64,000 nucleotides of DNA from Corynebacterium propinquum DSM 44285 (GCF_000375525.1 NZ_AQXC01000006.1:82632-146631), one strand, 5' to 3'; numbered from the stretch's first letter, positions 23,528 through 33,466 are shown. Notes: generated from the letters alone by a model not told the origin. Numbers and translations are program-made.

Positions 23528-26500
23528 TAGCTACGGCTCCTTTCTCCGGATTCTCCCGCGGTGGCGGCTGCTTGTTGTTGCTTGCGTTTGGCAGCCTTCT
23601 GCTCGTTTTTGCGTTGCTCGTTTTTACGCTGCAGGTTCTTGCGTTGCAAGTTTTTGGCGCGATCACGCGCGCGCTGCTTGCGCTCTTCTTCTTCCAGATC
23701 CAGCTGCGTGCCCAGGGAGGTGAGCACGTACATCGTCATGCCAATCACGATCAGGTACACCGCAGCATCGAAAATCAACGCCGAAGGCAAGGACACCGCA
23801 CCGATGACGGGGATTTCCGCCGACGCATAGTACGACGTCAGCGGCGGATCGCCGAAGGCCATTGGTACCAGGGCCGAGCCGGTAGAAAGCAGCAGGCCGA
23901 CGAAGAACAAGCGTGCGGGATCGACGGGCAGGGTTTCTTCCAATTCGGCGCGACCACCGGCAACATAGCGCAAGGACAGAGCCAGGGCAGCGACCAAGCC
24001 GCCAGCGAAGCCACCGCCGGGGGCGTTGTGGCCGGCGAAGAAGAAATACACCGACAGTGCCATCATCGATGGGAAAAGCACGCGCGTGGCCACATCGACC
24101 ATGATCGAGCGGTTTGCCGCACGTTCTGTTTCTACTTGGGCGGCCAGCCAGCGGCGCGAAACCGCCGTGAGGATTGGCCGACGGGAATGCCGGACAAATG
24201 AGTTGGTGCGGAAGACCAGCGATGCCACACCGAGTGAGGCGATGATCAGCACGATGGTTTCGCCCATCGTGTCCCAGGCGCGGAAGTCCACCAGGATCAC
24301 ATTCACGGTGTTCAAACCGTGCGAGATTTGTTCCGCGAGTGCTGGCATGGGCTCGGAAATCAATGGTGCCGTGCGCGCGTTCATCGCAAATAACGCGACC
24401 GTGACCACGGAAAACGCCACTGCGATGGACAGCCAGGCGCGGAAACGGTTGAACTGCGGGCTGCCGCGCCATTCCACATTGGTCGGCATCTTTCGTAGCA
24501 CCAACATGAAAATGATCATCAGCACGGTTTCCACCAGCACCTGGGTCAAAGCCAGATCAGGTGCGCCGTACATCGCAAAAATAAACGCCAAGAAGTAACC
24601 GGTGACACCGACCAAGATCACCGCCGACAGACGATTGTGCATGACGGTCGCGGCGATCGCGGCTGCAATGATCGCTACCGCGGCCCCGGCTTGCCAGGGT
24701 GATTCACCCAGGCTCAGCCGGATATTCGTCCGGTCACCCAACAGCAGTGCCACCAGAGGCAACACGGTGAGGACGACGAAAATGACACCCAGGTTGTACT
24801 GCAACGAACCGCGCTGGGTGGAGGCCGTCAAACGCAGCGAAATCCGACGCAGTCGGTTCAGAATGGCGTAGTAGGCGTCGTTGGCATTACCTAGTGCGGG
24901 ATATTCGAAATAGGCCTTCGCCAGGGCATGACGCTGCCAGTGGAAAAGACCACCGACGACCAGAATGCCGGCCGAAATTGCCAATGGCACAGTCCAGCCG
25001 TGCCACAGCGCCAGGTCCGTCGCGTGCGCGGCTGCTTCGCCATGTTCGCCATGGCCCGCGCCAGCTAGGTGCGCATACTTGGAATCCAGGTGTTGGTTAA
25101 TGGCATTGGAGATGATGACGGGGCGCAGACCGAAGAAAATGGTCAACCCCACCAGGACTGCCGGTGGGGCCCAGAGCCGCACCGTGATTGGTTTCATCTG
25201 GGTGACTTCGTGGCATATGCCGCCACCAGTGGGGTGGGTGGGTTTTTTGCTGGCAAACGCACCATAAATCACCCGGATGGAATAGGCGACCGTGAACACG
25301 GAGCCGACGACGATGAACACCAGCATCAATTGTCGTGGGGTGCCCACCAGGAGATCCTCGTGCAGCACGGCCTCCAGGGCCGCTTCCTTGGCAACGAATC
25401 CCAGCATCGGGATCACACCAGCCATGGAGGCCGCAGCCAGAATGGCGATGACTGCTAACAGGGGTTGTTTGCGGCCCAAACCGGAGAGATCGAAAATATC
25501 GCGGGTTCCGGTGGAATGGTCGATCGCGCCGACGACCATAAACAACGTGGCCTTAAACAGTGAGTGCGCAACGGTCAGCGCCAACCCTGCCAGCATGGCT
25601 TCGCGCGAACCGATGGCCACGACGGAGGTGATAAAACCGAGCTGGGAGACGGTGCCGTAGGCCAGAATCAGCTTCAGGTCGCGCTGCTTGAGCGCCATCC
25701 AACCGCCCAGCAGCATGGTGAACAATGCCAGCGGAATAATCAACGCGTGCCAGCTGGGCACCTGCGCAAAATCCGGTGCTAGGCGAGCAACCAAGTAAAT
25801 ACCGGCTTTCACCATCGCCGCAGAGTGCAAATATGCCGAGACCGGAGTCGGGGCAGCCATGGCGCCAGGCAACCAGAAGTGGAATGGGGCGATGGCGGAT
25901 TTCGACAGCGCGCCGACGATGACCAGCACGATGGAAATACCGATATACGGCACTTCGTTGAGCTCTGCTGTGGCCGCGAAAGCGCTGAGTTCCGAGAACC
26001 GCCACGTGCCGGTGGTTTGTCCCAACAATACGATGCCCACCAGCATCGTCAGGCCGCCGAGTACGGTGACCATCAAAGCTTGGCCCGCGGCACGTCGGGA
26101 AGAAGCCCGCTCGCCGTAGTAGGAAACCAGCAGGAAAGACAGAATCGAGGTGGCTTCCCAGAAGATATACAGCAGCAGGAAGTTATCCGAGGCCACCAAG
26201 CCCATCATGACGGTGGCAAAGGCCATCATCTGGCCTGCGAACATGGCCAGGCGTCGCGTGGTGGACGTGAAATAGCCCCAGCAATACAGCATCACCAGCG
26301 CACCCACCCCGGTGATGATCAGCCCAAACAGCGCCGATAAGGCATCGATGCGCAAATCTATATACAGCTGAATTTCCGGCACCCAGGCCAAGGAATATTC
26401 CAGCGTGCCCTCGTCACTGAAGGTGCCGTCGACGAAATGCTGCAGCAACCAGAAAAAACTCACCGCGGGAACCACGGCGAGAAGGGCAAAGGCCGGGCGG

Positions 26501-26568
26501 CCCAACCAGCGGATCAGAAGCGGCGCCAGGATTGAGGCGCAGGCTAGGGAACCTAGCAGGATGAGCAC
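23527..26568 (-). CDS. mrpA: Mrp antiporter subunit A with fused subunit B domain
   Basis: A 1013-residue polytopic protein and the first mrp gene. The N-terminal two-thirds is NuoL/ND5-like (LLYIFWEATSILSFLLVSYY, KSAIAPFHFWLPGAMAAPTP, KATLFMVVGAIDHSTGTRDI). An MnhB-type domain follows (SVYFFFAGHNAPGGGFAGGL, about residues 830-850), explaining the absence of a separate mrpB. The C-terminus is a strongly basic, Gln/Lys/Arg-rich segment with repeats of NLQRKNLQRKNEQRKNEQ. Subunit A is thought to form the cation or proton path. Confidence 0.94.
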   Translation of the reverse strand: MLILLGSLACASILAPLLIRWLGRPAFALLAVVPAVSFFWLLQHFVDGTFSDEGTLEYSLAWVPEIQLYIDLRIDALSALFGLIITGVGALVMLYCWGYFTSTTRRLAMFAGQMMAFATVMMGLVASDNFLLLYIFWEATSILSFLLVSYYGERASSRRAAGQALMVTVLGGLTMLVGIVLLGQTTGTWRFSELSAFAATAELNEVPYIGISIVLVIVGALSKSAIAPFHFWLPGAMAAPTPVSAYLHSAAMVKAGIYLVARLAPDFAQVPSWHALIIPLALFTMLLGGWMALKQRDLKLILAYGTVSQLGFITSVVAIGSREAMLAGLALTVAHSLFKATLFMVVGAIDHSTGTRDIFDLSGLGRKQPLLAVIAILAAASMAGVIPMLGFVAKEAALEAVLHEDLLVGTPRQLMLVFIVVGSVFTVAYSIRVIYGAFASKKPTHPTGGGICHEVTQMKPITVRLWAPPAVLVGLTIFFGLRPVIISNAINQHLDSKYAHLAGAGHGEHGEAAAHATDLALWHGWTVPLAISAGILVVGGLFHWQRHALAKAYFEYPALGNANDAYYAILNRLRRISLRLTASTQRGSLQYNLGVIFVVLTVLPLVALLLGDRTNIRLSLGESPWQAGAAVAIIAAAIAATVMHNRLSAVILVGVTGYFLAFIFAMYGAPDLALTQVLVETVLMIIFMLVLRKMPTNVEWRGSPQFNRFRAWLSIAVAFSVVTVALFAMNARTAPLISEPMPALAEQISHGLNTVNVILVDFRAWDTMGETIVLIIASLGVASLVFRTNSFVRHSRRPILTAVSRRWLAAQVETERAANRSIMVDVATRVLFPSMMALSVYFFFAGHNAPGGGFAGGLVAALALSLRYVAGGRAELEETLPVDPARLFFVGLLLSTGSALVPMAFGDPPLTSYYASAEIPVIGAVSLPSALIFDAAVYLIVIGMTMYVLTSLGTQLDLEEEERKQRARDRAKNLQRKNLQRKNEQRKNEQKAAKRKQQQAAATAGESGERSRS

Positions 26569-26618
26569 AATTATTCCGCCTCCCGTTTATTGCGCGCGGG
26601 TTAAAGACTTTTTCAAGT

Positions 26619-28016
26619 CTAGCGGAAATGGAGACGCGTCAACAGCAGAGCTTCTGCCAGCGCCAAGCGCGCAATTTCTTCAGGATCCACAGATTCGTTA
26701 CTCGAATGTATGGCCGAAGCCGATTCGGCTACCCCGTACAAGCCAAATTCGGCATCAGGGAATTTCTCCGCCAATTTCACCGTCAGCGGGATGGAGCCGC
26801 CGGTGCCGATCAACTCGGTCTCATGCTCATAGGCTTCTGCGATGCAGTCGCTGAGCACACCGAAAAGTGGGCCGGAGGTATCAGCAGCAAATGCCGGATT
26901 GGCAGAGGTGATTTCGACGTCGATGTGCGCGCCCCAGCTGATATTCGCGCGCAAATGTTCGGCAACTTTTTCTGCCGCGGCCGCCGTATCGACTCCTGGC
27001 GGTACCCGCAGGTTCAGCTGGGCCGAGGCGGTGGCTGGTACGGCGTTGATAGCTTCTTCGACTGGAGTGGAGCTAAAACCAGTAATGGTGACTGCCGGGC
27101 GGGCCCACACCAGATCAGCCATCTCATCATTGCGAGCACCGAGCATGTCGACGCCGTCGAGCAGGCCCGCGGCTTCTCGTGCTTCCTCGTCTTCGGCCGG
27201 GTAGGGGCTGCCTTCCCAGTTGCGGTGTTGCCCCAAACCGTCGACCGCAACTTGCCCGTCGTCGTCATGCAGCGTGGCCAGAACCCGCACCAGCGCGGCG
27301 ACTGCATCCGGGGCCGCGCCGCCGAACTGTCCGGAATGCACCGGGGCCTCGAGCGTGTTCACGGTGACGGTCAACTGCCCGCCGCCGCGCAGGCTAGTGG
27401 TCAGCGTCGGCAAGCCTGCCTGGCCAGAGGCGGTATCGGCGATGCAGATCAGGTCGGCGTCAAAAAGCTCTGGGCGGTCGTCGACAAGATCGCGTAAACC
27501 CTGCCCGCCGCGTTCCTCGGAGCCCTCACAGACCAGGATGATGCCCGCATCGCAACCGCCGGTGGCATCGACCGCGCGGATAGCGGCCAGGTGCATCAGC
27601 ACATTTCCCTTGCAGTCCGCAGACCCGCGCGCATACCAGCGACCCGCGCGCTCGGTGAGGATAAATGGATCCGTTTCCCACTCGTCCGGGGTGGAAATAT
27701 CGACGACGTCGTGGTGGCAATACAACAGCACCGTGGGGGCGTTGTTCTTGGCCGCGCGCTTGCCGACGATCGCCGGGGAACCATCGCTGGTGGTGATGAT
27801 CTCGGTAGTCAGCCCGCGTTCTACCATGAGATCGCGGATCATCGCGGCGGAACGGTCCATATCCTTGGCGTGCTCGTCGTTGAGCGCTAGCGATGGGATA
27901 GCGCACAGTTGTGCGAGGTCACCGAAGATGCGTTGGCGCTGGCCACCGATGTGGTGGCGCAGGGCGTGGGCGAGGTGGCCGTGGTTCGGGTTGGACGGAT
28001 CGTGATAGCTGGACAC
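26619..28016 (-). CDS. M20 family metallodipeptidase (copy 1)
   Basis: A 465-residue cytoplasmic peptidase of the M20/M25/M40 family, probably a dipeptidase releasing amino acids. Metal-site segments are LLYCHHDVVD (His-x-Asp), RGSADCKGNVLMHL, LVCEGSEERGGQGL (Glu-Glu) and a C-terminal SSNESVDPEEIARLA. The start is GTG at 28016. It lies just after the copy 2 gene on the same strand (45 bp gap) and shares much of its pattern with it, so the two arose by tandem duplication. Confidence 0.88.
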   Translation of the reverse strand: MSSYHDPSNPNHGHLAHALRHHIGGQRQRIFGDLAQLCAIPSLALNDEHAKDMDRSAAMIRDLMVERGLTTEIITTSDGSPAIVGKRAAKNNAPTVLLYCHHDVVDISTPDEWETDPFILTERAGRWYARGSADCKGNVLMHLAAIRAVDATGGCDAGIILVCEGSEERGGQGLRDLVDDRPELFDADLICIADTASGQAGLPTLTTSLRGGGQLTVTVNTLEAPVHSGQFGGAAPDAVAALVRVLATLHDDDGQVAVDGLGQHRNWEGSPYPAEDEEAREAAGLLDGVDMLGARNDEMADLVWARPAVTITGFSSTPVEEAINAVPATASAQLNLRVPPGVDTAAAAEKVAEHLRANISWGAHIDVEITSANPAFAADTSGPLFGVLSDCIAEAYEHETELIGTGGSIPLTVKLAEKFPDAEFGLYGVAESASAIHSSNESVDPEEIARLALAEALLLTRLHFR

Positions 28017-28061
28017 GGTGCTAATCCTTGGGGTTGTCCGAGTGTTATACCGGGGCGTTGC

Positions 28062-29501
28062 TTATGAGTTACGCGTTTGCTCGCTCAGGCGAGTGATAAA
28101 CAGCGCTTCGGTGGTGGCCAGGCGGATGATTTCTTCCGGATCCACGGATTCATCCGGCGAGTGGATGGTGGTTTGTGGCTCGCACAGCCCGTAGACGGCG
28201 ATATCGGCATCCGGGTTGGCCTCGGCCAAAGCGGTGGTCAGCGGGATGGACGCGCCGTTGCCGGTATTGCGGACGTCCTTGCCGAAGGCGGTGGCCATGG
28301 CGGATTCGAAGGTTTCGAAGGCGGCGGAATCCGTGCTGGTGGAAAACGGGCTGAAGACATCTTCTGCCGTGACCTTGATGCGGGCGTCGAAAGGCACGGC
28401 ATCGCGGATCTGCTGGGCAGCAGCCTCGACGACGTCCTGGGTATCCAGGTGGAAAGGCACGCGCAGGTTAACCACGGCTTCGGCGTGGTGGGTGACAGCA
28501 TTAACGACGTCCGAGGTTGGCCGCGAGCTCAATGCCGTCACCGTTGCGGCAGGTCGGGACCACAACTGGGCAGCAATTTCCTCGTCGGTGCCCGTGCCGT
28601 GCAGGCCGACGCCGTCGAGCACGCCGGCATCGGAACGGAAAGTGGCTGCATCATAGCTAGCGCCATCCCAGTGCCACTTCGCATCGTCGGTGGGTTCGAA
28701 ACCGCGGATGACGGTGTGGCCATTGTCGTCGAAAAGCGAGTTCAGCGCGCGCAGCAGCGCCAGGGTGGCATCCGGGGCGACGCCGCCGAATAGGCCAGAG
28801 TGCACGGGTGCGCGCAGCGTGTCGACGGACACCTTCAGCTGGGCACCGCCGCGCAGGGCAGTGGTGATGGTTGGGGTGCCCGCGGCGACGTTGCCGCCAT
28901 CGGCAATCAGCATGACGTCTGCCTGGAATAGTTCCGGTCGCTCTTTGATTAGTTTGTCCAGGCCGTCGCCGCCTTGTTCTTCCGAGCCTTCGACCAGCAC
29001 GCGCAGGTTGATGCCCAGGTTATGCAGGCCGACGGTGTCGTCGACTGCGCGCAGACCGGCCAGGTGCATCGCCAGCGAACCCTTGCAGTCCGCGGCGCCG
29101 CGGGCGTACCAACGGCCGTCGCGCTCGGTGAGGGTGAACGGATCTGCGGTCCACTCAGCTGGATCACCGGCCAGGACGACGTCGTAATGCGAATACAGCA
29201 GAACCGTCGGCGCGCCTTCAATCTTTGGGGTGGACGCCAGGTACGTCGTGGAACCGTCGGCGGTGGGAATGGCGCTGACTTCGAGCCCGGCGTCGGCAAG
29301 CGCGGCATCCACCCAGTTACCAGCGTTGGTGTGTTCTTCTTTCAGCTCCGGGTTGTCCGGGAGGTATACAGAATTAAAGGCAATGATCTCGGATAGCTGC
29401 GCAAAGATTTCTTCGTGCTGGCCGCGGATGTGCTCCTGCAGGGCGGCTTCGGTGCTTTTGCCGGTGCTGTTGGTGTTGCTCGTGCTATTCATGACCGCCA
29501 A
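28062..29501 (-). CDS. M20 family metallodipeptidase (copy 2)
   Basis: A 479-residue paralogue of the downstream gene. Metal-site segments are LLYSHYDVVLAGDPAEW, RGAADCKGSLAMHLAGL, VLVEGSEEQGGDGLDKL and IHSPDESVDPEEIIRLA. Substrate preference cannot be read from sequence. The first 15 residues (Asn/Ser/Thr-rich) may be dispensable and the start may be the Met at residue 4. It is divergent from groEL with 227 bp between. That interval holds two CIRCE elements, which might also affect this gene. Confidence 0.88.
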   Translation of the reverse strand: MAVMNSTSNTNSTGKSTEAALQEHIRGQHEEIFAQLSEIIAFNSVYLPDNPELKEEHTNAGNWVDAALADAGLEVSAIPTADGSTTYLASTPKIEGAPTVLLYSHYDVVLAGDPAEWTADPFTLTERDGRWYARGAADCKGSLAMHLAGLRAVDDTVGLHNLGINLRVLVEGSEEQGGDGLDKLIKERPELFQADVMLIADGGNVAAGTPTITTALRGGAQLKVSVDTLRAPVHSGLFGGVAPDATLALLRALNSLFDDNGHTVIRGFEPTDDAKWHWDGASYDAATFRSDAGVLDGVGLHGTGTDEEIAAQLWSRPAATVTALSSRPTSDVVNAVTHHAEAVVNLRVPFHLDTQDVVEAAAQQIRDAVPFDARIKVTAEDVFSPFSTSTDSAAFETFESAMATAFGKDVRNTGNGASIPLTTALAEANPDADIAVYGLCEPQTTIHSPDESVDPEEIIRLATTEALFITRLSEQTRNS

Positions 29502-29538
29502 CCTAGCAGGAATCGGCTAGCGAAACGCCGGGCATAAC

Positions 29539-29565
29539 CTTGCACTCACGGGGGCCGAGTGCCAG
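29539..29565 (+). promoter_or_regulatory. CIRCE-like HrcA operator 1
   Basis: Inverted repeat with arms CTTGCACTC and GAGTGCCAG separated by 9 bases. The right arm matches the actinobacterial CIRCE form. It covers the candidate -35 (TTGCAC) and reaches the -10 of the groEL promoter, fitting repression by HrcA. Confidence 0.8.
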
Positions 29566-29568
29566 AAT
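29540..29568 (+). promoter_or_regulatory. Candidate groEL promoter
   Basis: TTGCAC (29540-29545) and CAGAAT (29563-29568) with 17 bases between fit a housekeeping sigma promoter. Transcription would begin near 29575, inside the second CIRCE element, leaving a 5' leader of about 150 bases. Confidence 0.5.
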
Positions 29569-29573
29569 GGTTG

Positions 29574-29600
29574 CTAGCACTTCCAGTAGTGGAGTGCTAA
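29574..29600 (+). promoter_or_regulatory. CIRCE HrcA operator 2
   Basis: Arms CTAGCACTT and GAGTGCTAA with a 9-base spacer. The right arm is identical to the general CIRCE consensus. The two operators are 8 bp apart. Confidence 0.88.
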
Positions 29601-29640
29601 ACCACTACTAAAAGACCTATCACGCAGGTGAGAATGGTGC

Positions 29641-29696
29641 ACACTCACGCCATTCGTGCCGTCGCGGGCGCCTGGCGTGATCATTACCGTGAGTGT
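29641..29696 (+). promoter_or_regulatory. Long-range stem in the groEL 5' leader
   Basis: ACACTCACG (29641-29649) is perfectly complementary to CGTGAGTGT (29688-29696). A further CGCCA/TGGCG pair is available inside. The stem ends about 20 bases before the AAAAGGAG ribosome-binding site. Whether it is functional is unknown. Confidence 0.4.
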
Positions 29697-29725
29697 TGTC
29701 CTTCACCAATAAAAGGAGCACATAA

Positions 29726-31375
<1,650 letters not shown>

Positions 31376-31433
31376 ACATCCGCCGGTGTGTAACTCGCAG
31401 GCTGTGTCGCATGATGCAGTGAGTTGCTAACTG

Positions 31434-31472
31434 AAGCGCCGTTTCCCGGGTGATCGGGGATCGGCGCTTTTT
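31434..31472 (+). terminator. Rho-independent terminator of groEL
   Basis: Stem AAGCGCCG / CGGCGCTT (31434-31441 with 31462-31469), extended by inner CCCG/CGGG pairs, followed by a run of five T. Confidence 0.88.
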
Positions 31473-31561
31473 GCGTGCGTAAGGGGTGTGTTAAGGGGAC
31501 TTAGGGGCTTGAGTAATCGGCCTGCGGGAGAGTGGCTGAGCATTCAAAGATGTGCGGAGCC

Positions 31562-31603
31562 GTGGATAAGCGGCCATGTATAAGCGACCGTGTATAAACG
31601 ACT
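31562..31603 (+). repeat. Three 14-bp tandem repeats resembling DnaA boxes
   Basis: Units are GTGGATAAGCGGCC, ATGTATAAGCGACC and GTGTATAAACGACT, head to tail without gaps. On the minus strand they read TTATCCAC, TTATACAT and TTATACAC. The first and third match 8 of 9 positions of TTATNCACA. The similarity to DnaA boxes is an observation; DnaA binding is not shown. Confidence 0.6.
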
Positions 31604-31892
31604 ATTGCTGCTTTCTAGGTCAAACCCATTCACCCATAAGAGGGTAAGACGCACAGGGCGGGGTTGGTTGCGAATGGGTGATGGTCGGAATTTTCCAAGC
31701 GGGGTTGTTCTGTGAGGTGCGGATTGTGGTTTGCTGAAAATCAGCTGCAACCACCCTGTGACCTGCAGGTTTATTTTGGTAAGCGTTCCCTATGGGGGCG
31801 GGTTAACCGTTAATTACTGGTTAAGGTTGGGTGGAAAGCAAAAGTGGTGGATATGCCATATTTTTTATATTTAGCGAATTTGTCGTAGGTGC

Positions 31893-31920
31893 TTGACTTT
31901 TCTTCGAACTGTGTCACAAT
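31893..31920 (+). promoter_or_regulatory. Candidate porH-porA promoter
   Basis: TTGACT (31893-31898) and CACAAT (31915-31920) with a 16-base spacer. The A/T-rich stretch just upstream (TATTTTTTATATTTAG region) could act as an UP-like or curved element of a strong promoter. Confidence 0.65.
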
Positions 31921-31924
31921 AAGA

Positions 31925-31945
31925 CCCAGGACGCCCTGGGGCGTC
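31925..31945 (+). promoter_or_regulatory. Mutually exclusive hairpins at the 5' end of the porH mRNA
   Basis: CCCAGG (31925-31930) can pair with CCTGGG (31935-31940). Alternatively GACGCC (31930-31935) can pair with GGCGTC (31940-31945) around a CTGG loop. Both lie within about 20 bases of the predicted transcription start. Confidence 0.45.
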
Positions 31946-32001
31946 GGGAAATTGAACATCTACCCTGGGATCGCCGGGGGAATCCTCATGAGGAGAAATT
32001 C

Positions 32002-32199
32002 ATGAACGTTGAAATGATCCAGGAACAGCTGAACAACGCAGTTACCTTCTTCAAGGCTTTCGAGAACATCAGCAAGGGCTTGGAATTCTTCTACACCCCA
32101 CAGGGTGAAAGCAAAGAAGCTACCGGTATCTATGGAGCTATCAAGGGTGCCTTTGAGCCACTGAGCTCCAGCTCCTCGAACGCTCCAGCTGCTAAGTAA
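32002..32199 (+). CDS. porH: Cell-wall channel-forming protein PorH
   Basis: A 65-residue acidic, helix-forming protein without a signal peptide (MNVEMIQEQLNNAVTFF at the start, LSSSSSNAPAAK at the end). The call rests on size, tandem arrangement with a second tiny gene and location between groEL and ppk2, exactly where C. glutamicum has porH and porA. Those products form a hetero-oligomeric channel in the mycolic-acid outer membrane and are O-mycoloylated on serine. The C-terminal serine run is a plausible acceptor here. AGGAG (31991-31995) precedes the ATG. Sequence identity to characterised PorH is low by eye. Confidence 0.75.
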   Translation: MNVEMIQEQLNNAVTFFKAFENISKGLEFFYTPQGESKEATGIYGAIKGAFEPLSSSSSNAPAAK

Positions 32200-32231
32200 T
32201 CACCTCACGGCCAAGCTGCCGGGAATTCTTG

Positions 32232-32252
32232 TGAGTGACTAACCATCACTCA
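32232..32252 (+). promoter_or_regulatory. Hairpin between porH and porA
   Basis: TGAGTGA (32232-32238) and TCACTCA (32246-32252) form a perfect 7-bp stem with a 7-base loop. No T tract of terminator quality follows, so it more likely protects or processes the mRNA than terminates it. Confidence 0.5.
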
Positions 32253-32284
32253 TTTCACTTCATATTTCTTCCAAGGAGATAAAC

Positions 32285-32407
32285 ATGAACACTCTTGTAG
32301 AGACTTCCTCTAACTTCGTTGCAATGTCCGTTAACTTCAAGGACATCTTCGGCGCTTTCAAGAACATCGTTGAAGGCTTCGAGGGCCTCGCGAAGCTGGC
32401 TAAGTAA
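32285..32407 (+). CDS. porA: Cell-wall channel-forming protein PorA
   Basis: A 40-residue protein (ATG 32285, TAA 32405-32407): MNTLVETSSNFVAMSVNF, then an amphipathic FKDIFGAFKNIVEGFEGLAK and LAK. It is preceded by AAGGAG at 32273-32278. Codon use is the strongly preferred set seen in groEL. Small size, helical amphipathic character and position after porH support PorA, the partner subunit of the corynebacterial outer-membrane channel. It is easily missed by gene finders because it is so short. Confidence 0.75.
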   Translation: MNTLVETSSNFVAMSVNFKDIFGAFKNIVEGFEGLAKLAK

Positions 32408-32435
32408 TCCCAGAGGCTAGATAGCCACCAGGGTT

Positions 32436-32469
32436 AAGCTCCCTCTCCTATGCGGAGAGGGAGCTTTTT
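32436..32469 (+). terminator. Strong rho-independent terminator after porA
   Basis: Perfect stem AGCTCCCTCTCC / GGAGAGGGAGCT (32437-32448 with 32454-32465), loop TATGC, then five T. One more A-T pair extends the base. Confidence 0.95.
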
Positions 32470-32552
32470 GCATGCCAGAAAAATTTACAGTGAACAATGT
32501 GTAAACACTTAGCGTTTATCCCAACACTTGCGACAGAAAACACACAGCGGGC

Positions 32553-32558
32553 TAGACT
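32553..32558 (+). promoter_or_regulatory. Candidate -10 box of ppk2, leaderless
   Basis: TAGACT ends 6 bases before the ATG at 32565. TTGCGA at 32528-32533 could be a poorly spaced -35 (19 bases). Confidence 0.45.
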
Positions 32559-32564
32559 GGCACC

Positions 32565-33464
32565 ATGGCAGCCGATTTTGAAGACGAACTCCCCACCATC
32601 GACCTCGCAGAAACCGACGGCTACATCGTCGATGACTCCGACGAAGACGATCCCTCGCTGATCACCCCCAGCGGCGAACCCGTCGACACGTGGCGGGAAA
32701 ACTATCCGTATGACGAGCGCATGACGCGCGAGGAATACGAACGCACCAAACGATCGCTGCAAATTGAGCTGCTGAAATTCCAAAACTGGACGAAAGAAAC
32801 CGGACAGCGCCACATCATCCTTTTCGAAGGCCGCGACGCCGCAGGTAAAGGCGGAACGATCAAACGCTTCAACGAGCACCTCAACCCCCGCGGTGCACGC
32901 ACCGTTGCGCTCGAGAAGCCGTCGCCACGCGAATCCACCTCCTGGTACTTCCAGCGCTATATCCAGCACTTTCCAGCCGGTGGGGAAATGGTATTCTTCG
33001 ACCGCTCCTGGTACAACCGCTCCGGCGTCGAACGCGTCATGGGCTTTTGCACCGAATCCCAGCACGCCGAATTCCTGCGCGAAGTACCGATGTTGGAGAA
33101 CATGATTCTCGGCTCGGGCATTTCGTTGACGAAGTTCTGGTTCTCGGTGACGAAAAAAGAACAACGCACCCGGTTCGCCATCCGCCAGATCGACCCCGTG
33201 CGCCAGTGGAAACTTTCCCCCATGGACCTAGCGTCGCTGGACAAATGGGACGATTACACCAACGCCAAAGAAGAGCAGTTCCGCTACACGGACACCGAAG
33301 AATCGCCGTGGATCACCATCAAATCTAACGACAAAAAACGCGGCCGCATCAACGCCATGCGGTATCTGCTCTCCAAATTCGAATACACGAACAAAGACCA
33401 CGAAGTAGTCGGAGAACCAGACCCGCTGATCGTCAAACGCGGCCGCGACCAGATCGGGGACTAG
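32565..33464 (+). CDS. ppk2: Polyphosphate kinase 2
   Basis: Transfers phosphate between polyphosphate and nucleoside di- or monophosphates in the cytoplasm. The 299-residue single-domain protein has Walker A FEGRDAAGKGGTIKRF (about 87-102), the Walker B / lid region FFDRSWYNRSGVERVMGFC (about 144-162) and the C-terminal DPVRQWKLSPMDLASLDKWD. One PPK2 domain of this length is class I. Position next to porA agrees with the C. glutamicum ppk2B locus. The N-terminal 45 residues are acidic. It ends 2 bp before the convergent rhodanese gene. Confidence 0.93.
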   Translation: MAADFEDELPTIDLAETDGYIVDDSDEDDPSLITPSGEPVDTWRENYPYDERMTREEYERTKRSLQIELLKFQNWTKETGQRHIILFEGRDAAGKGGTIKRFNEHLNPRGARTVALEKPSPRESTSWYFQRYIQHFPAGGEMVFFDRSWYNRSGVERVMGFCTESQHAEFLREVPMLENMILGSGISLTKFWFSVTKKEQRTRFAIRQIDPVRQWKLSPMDLASLDKWDDYTNAKEEQFRYTDTEESPWITIKSNDKKRGRINAMRYLLSKFEYTNKDHEVVGEPDPLIVKRGRDQIGD

Positions 33465-33466
33465 CG

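Larger units (their letters stand above)
31376..32001. other. Intergenic region between groEL and porH
   Basis: These 626 bp hold the groEL terminator, a three-unit 14-bp tandem repeat resembling DnaA boxes (31562-31603), about 290 bp in which I see nothing definite (31604-31892), the porH promoter (31893-31920) and a leader with alternative hairpins. A 68-codon minus-strand frame at 31544-31750 has no coding character. Confidence 0.7.

Noticed and set aside
31544..31750. 68-codon minus-strand frame between groEL and porH
   Set aside because: No ribosome-binding site, no domain, and it covers the tandem DnaA-box-like repeats.
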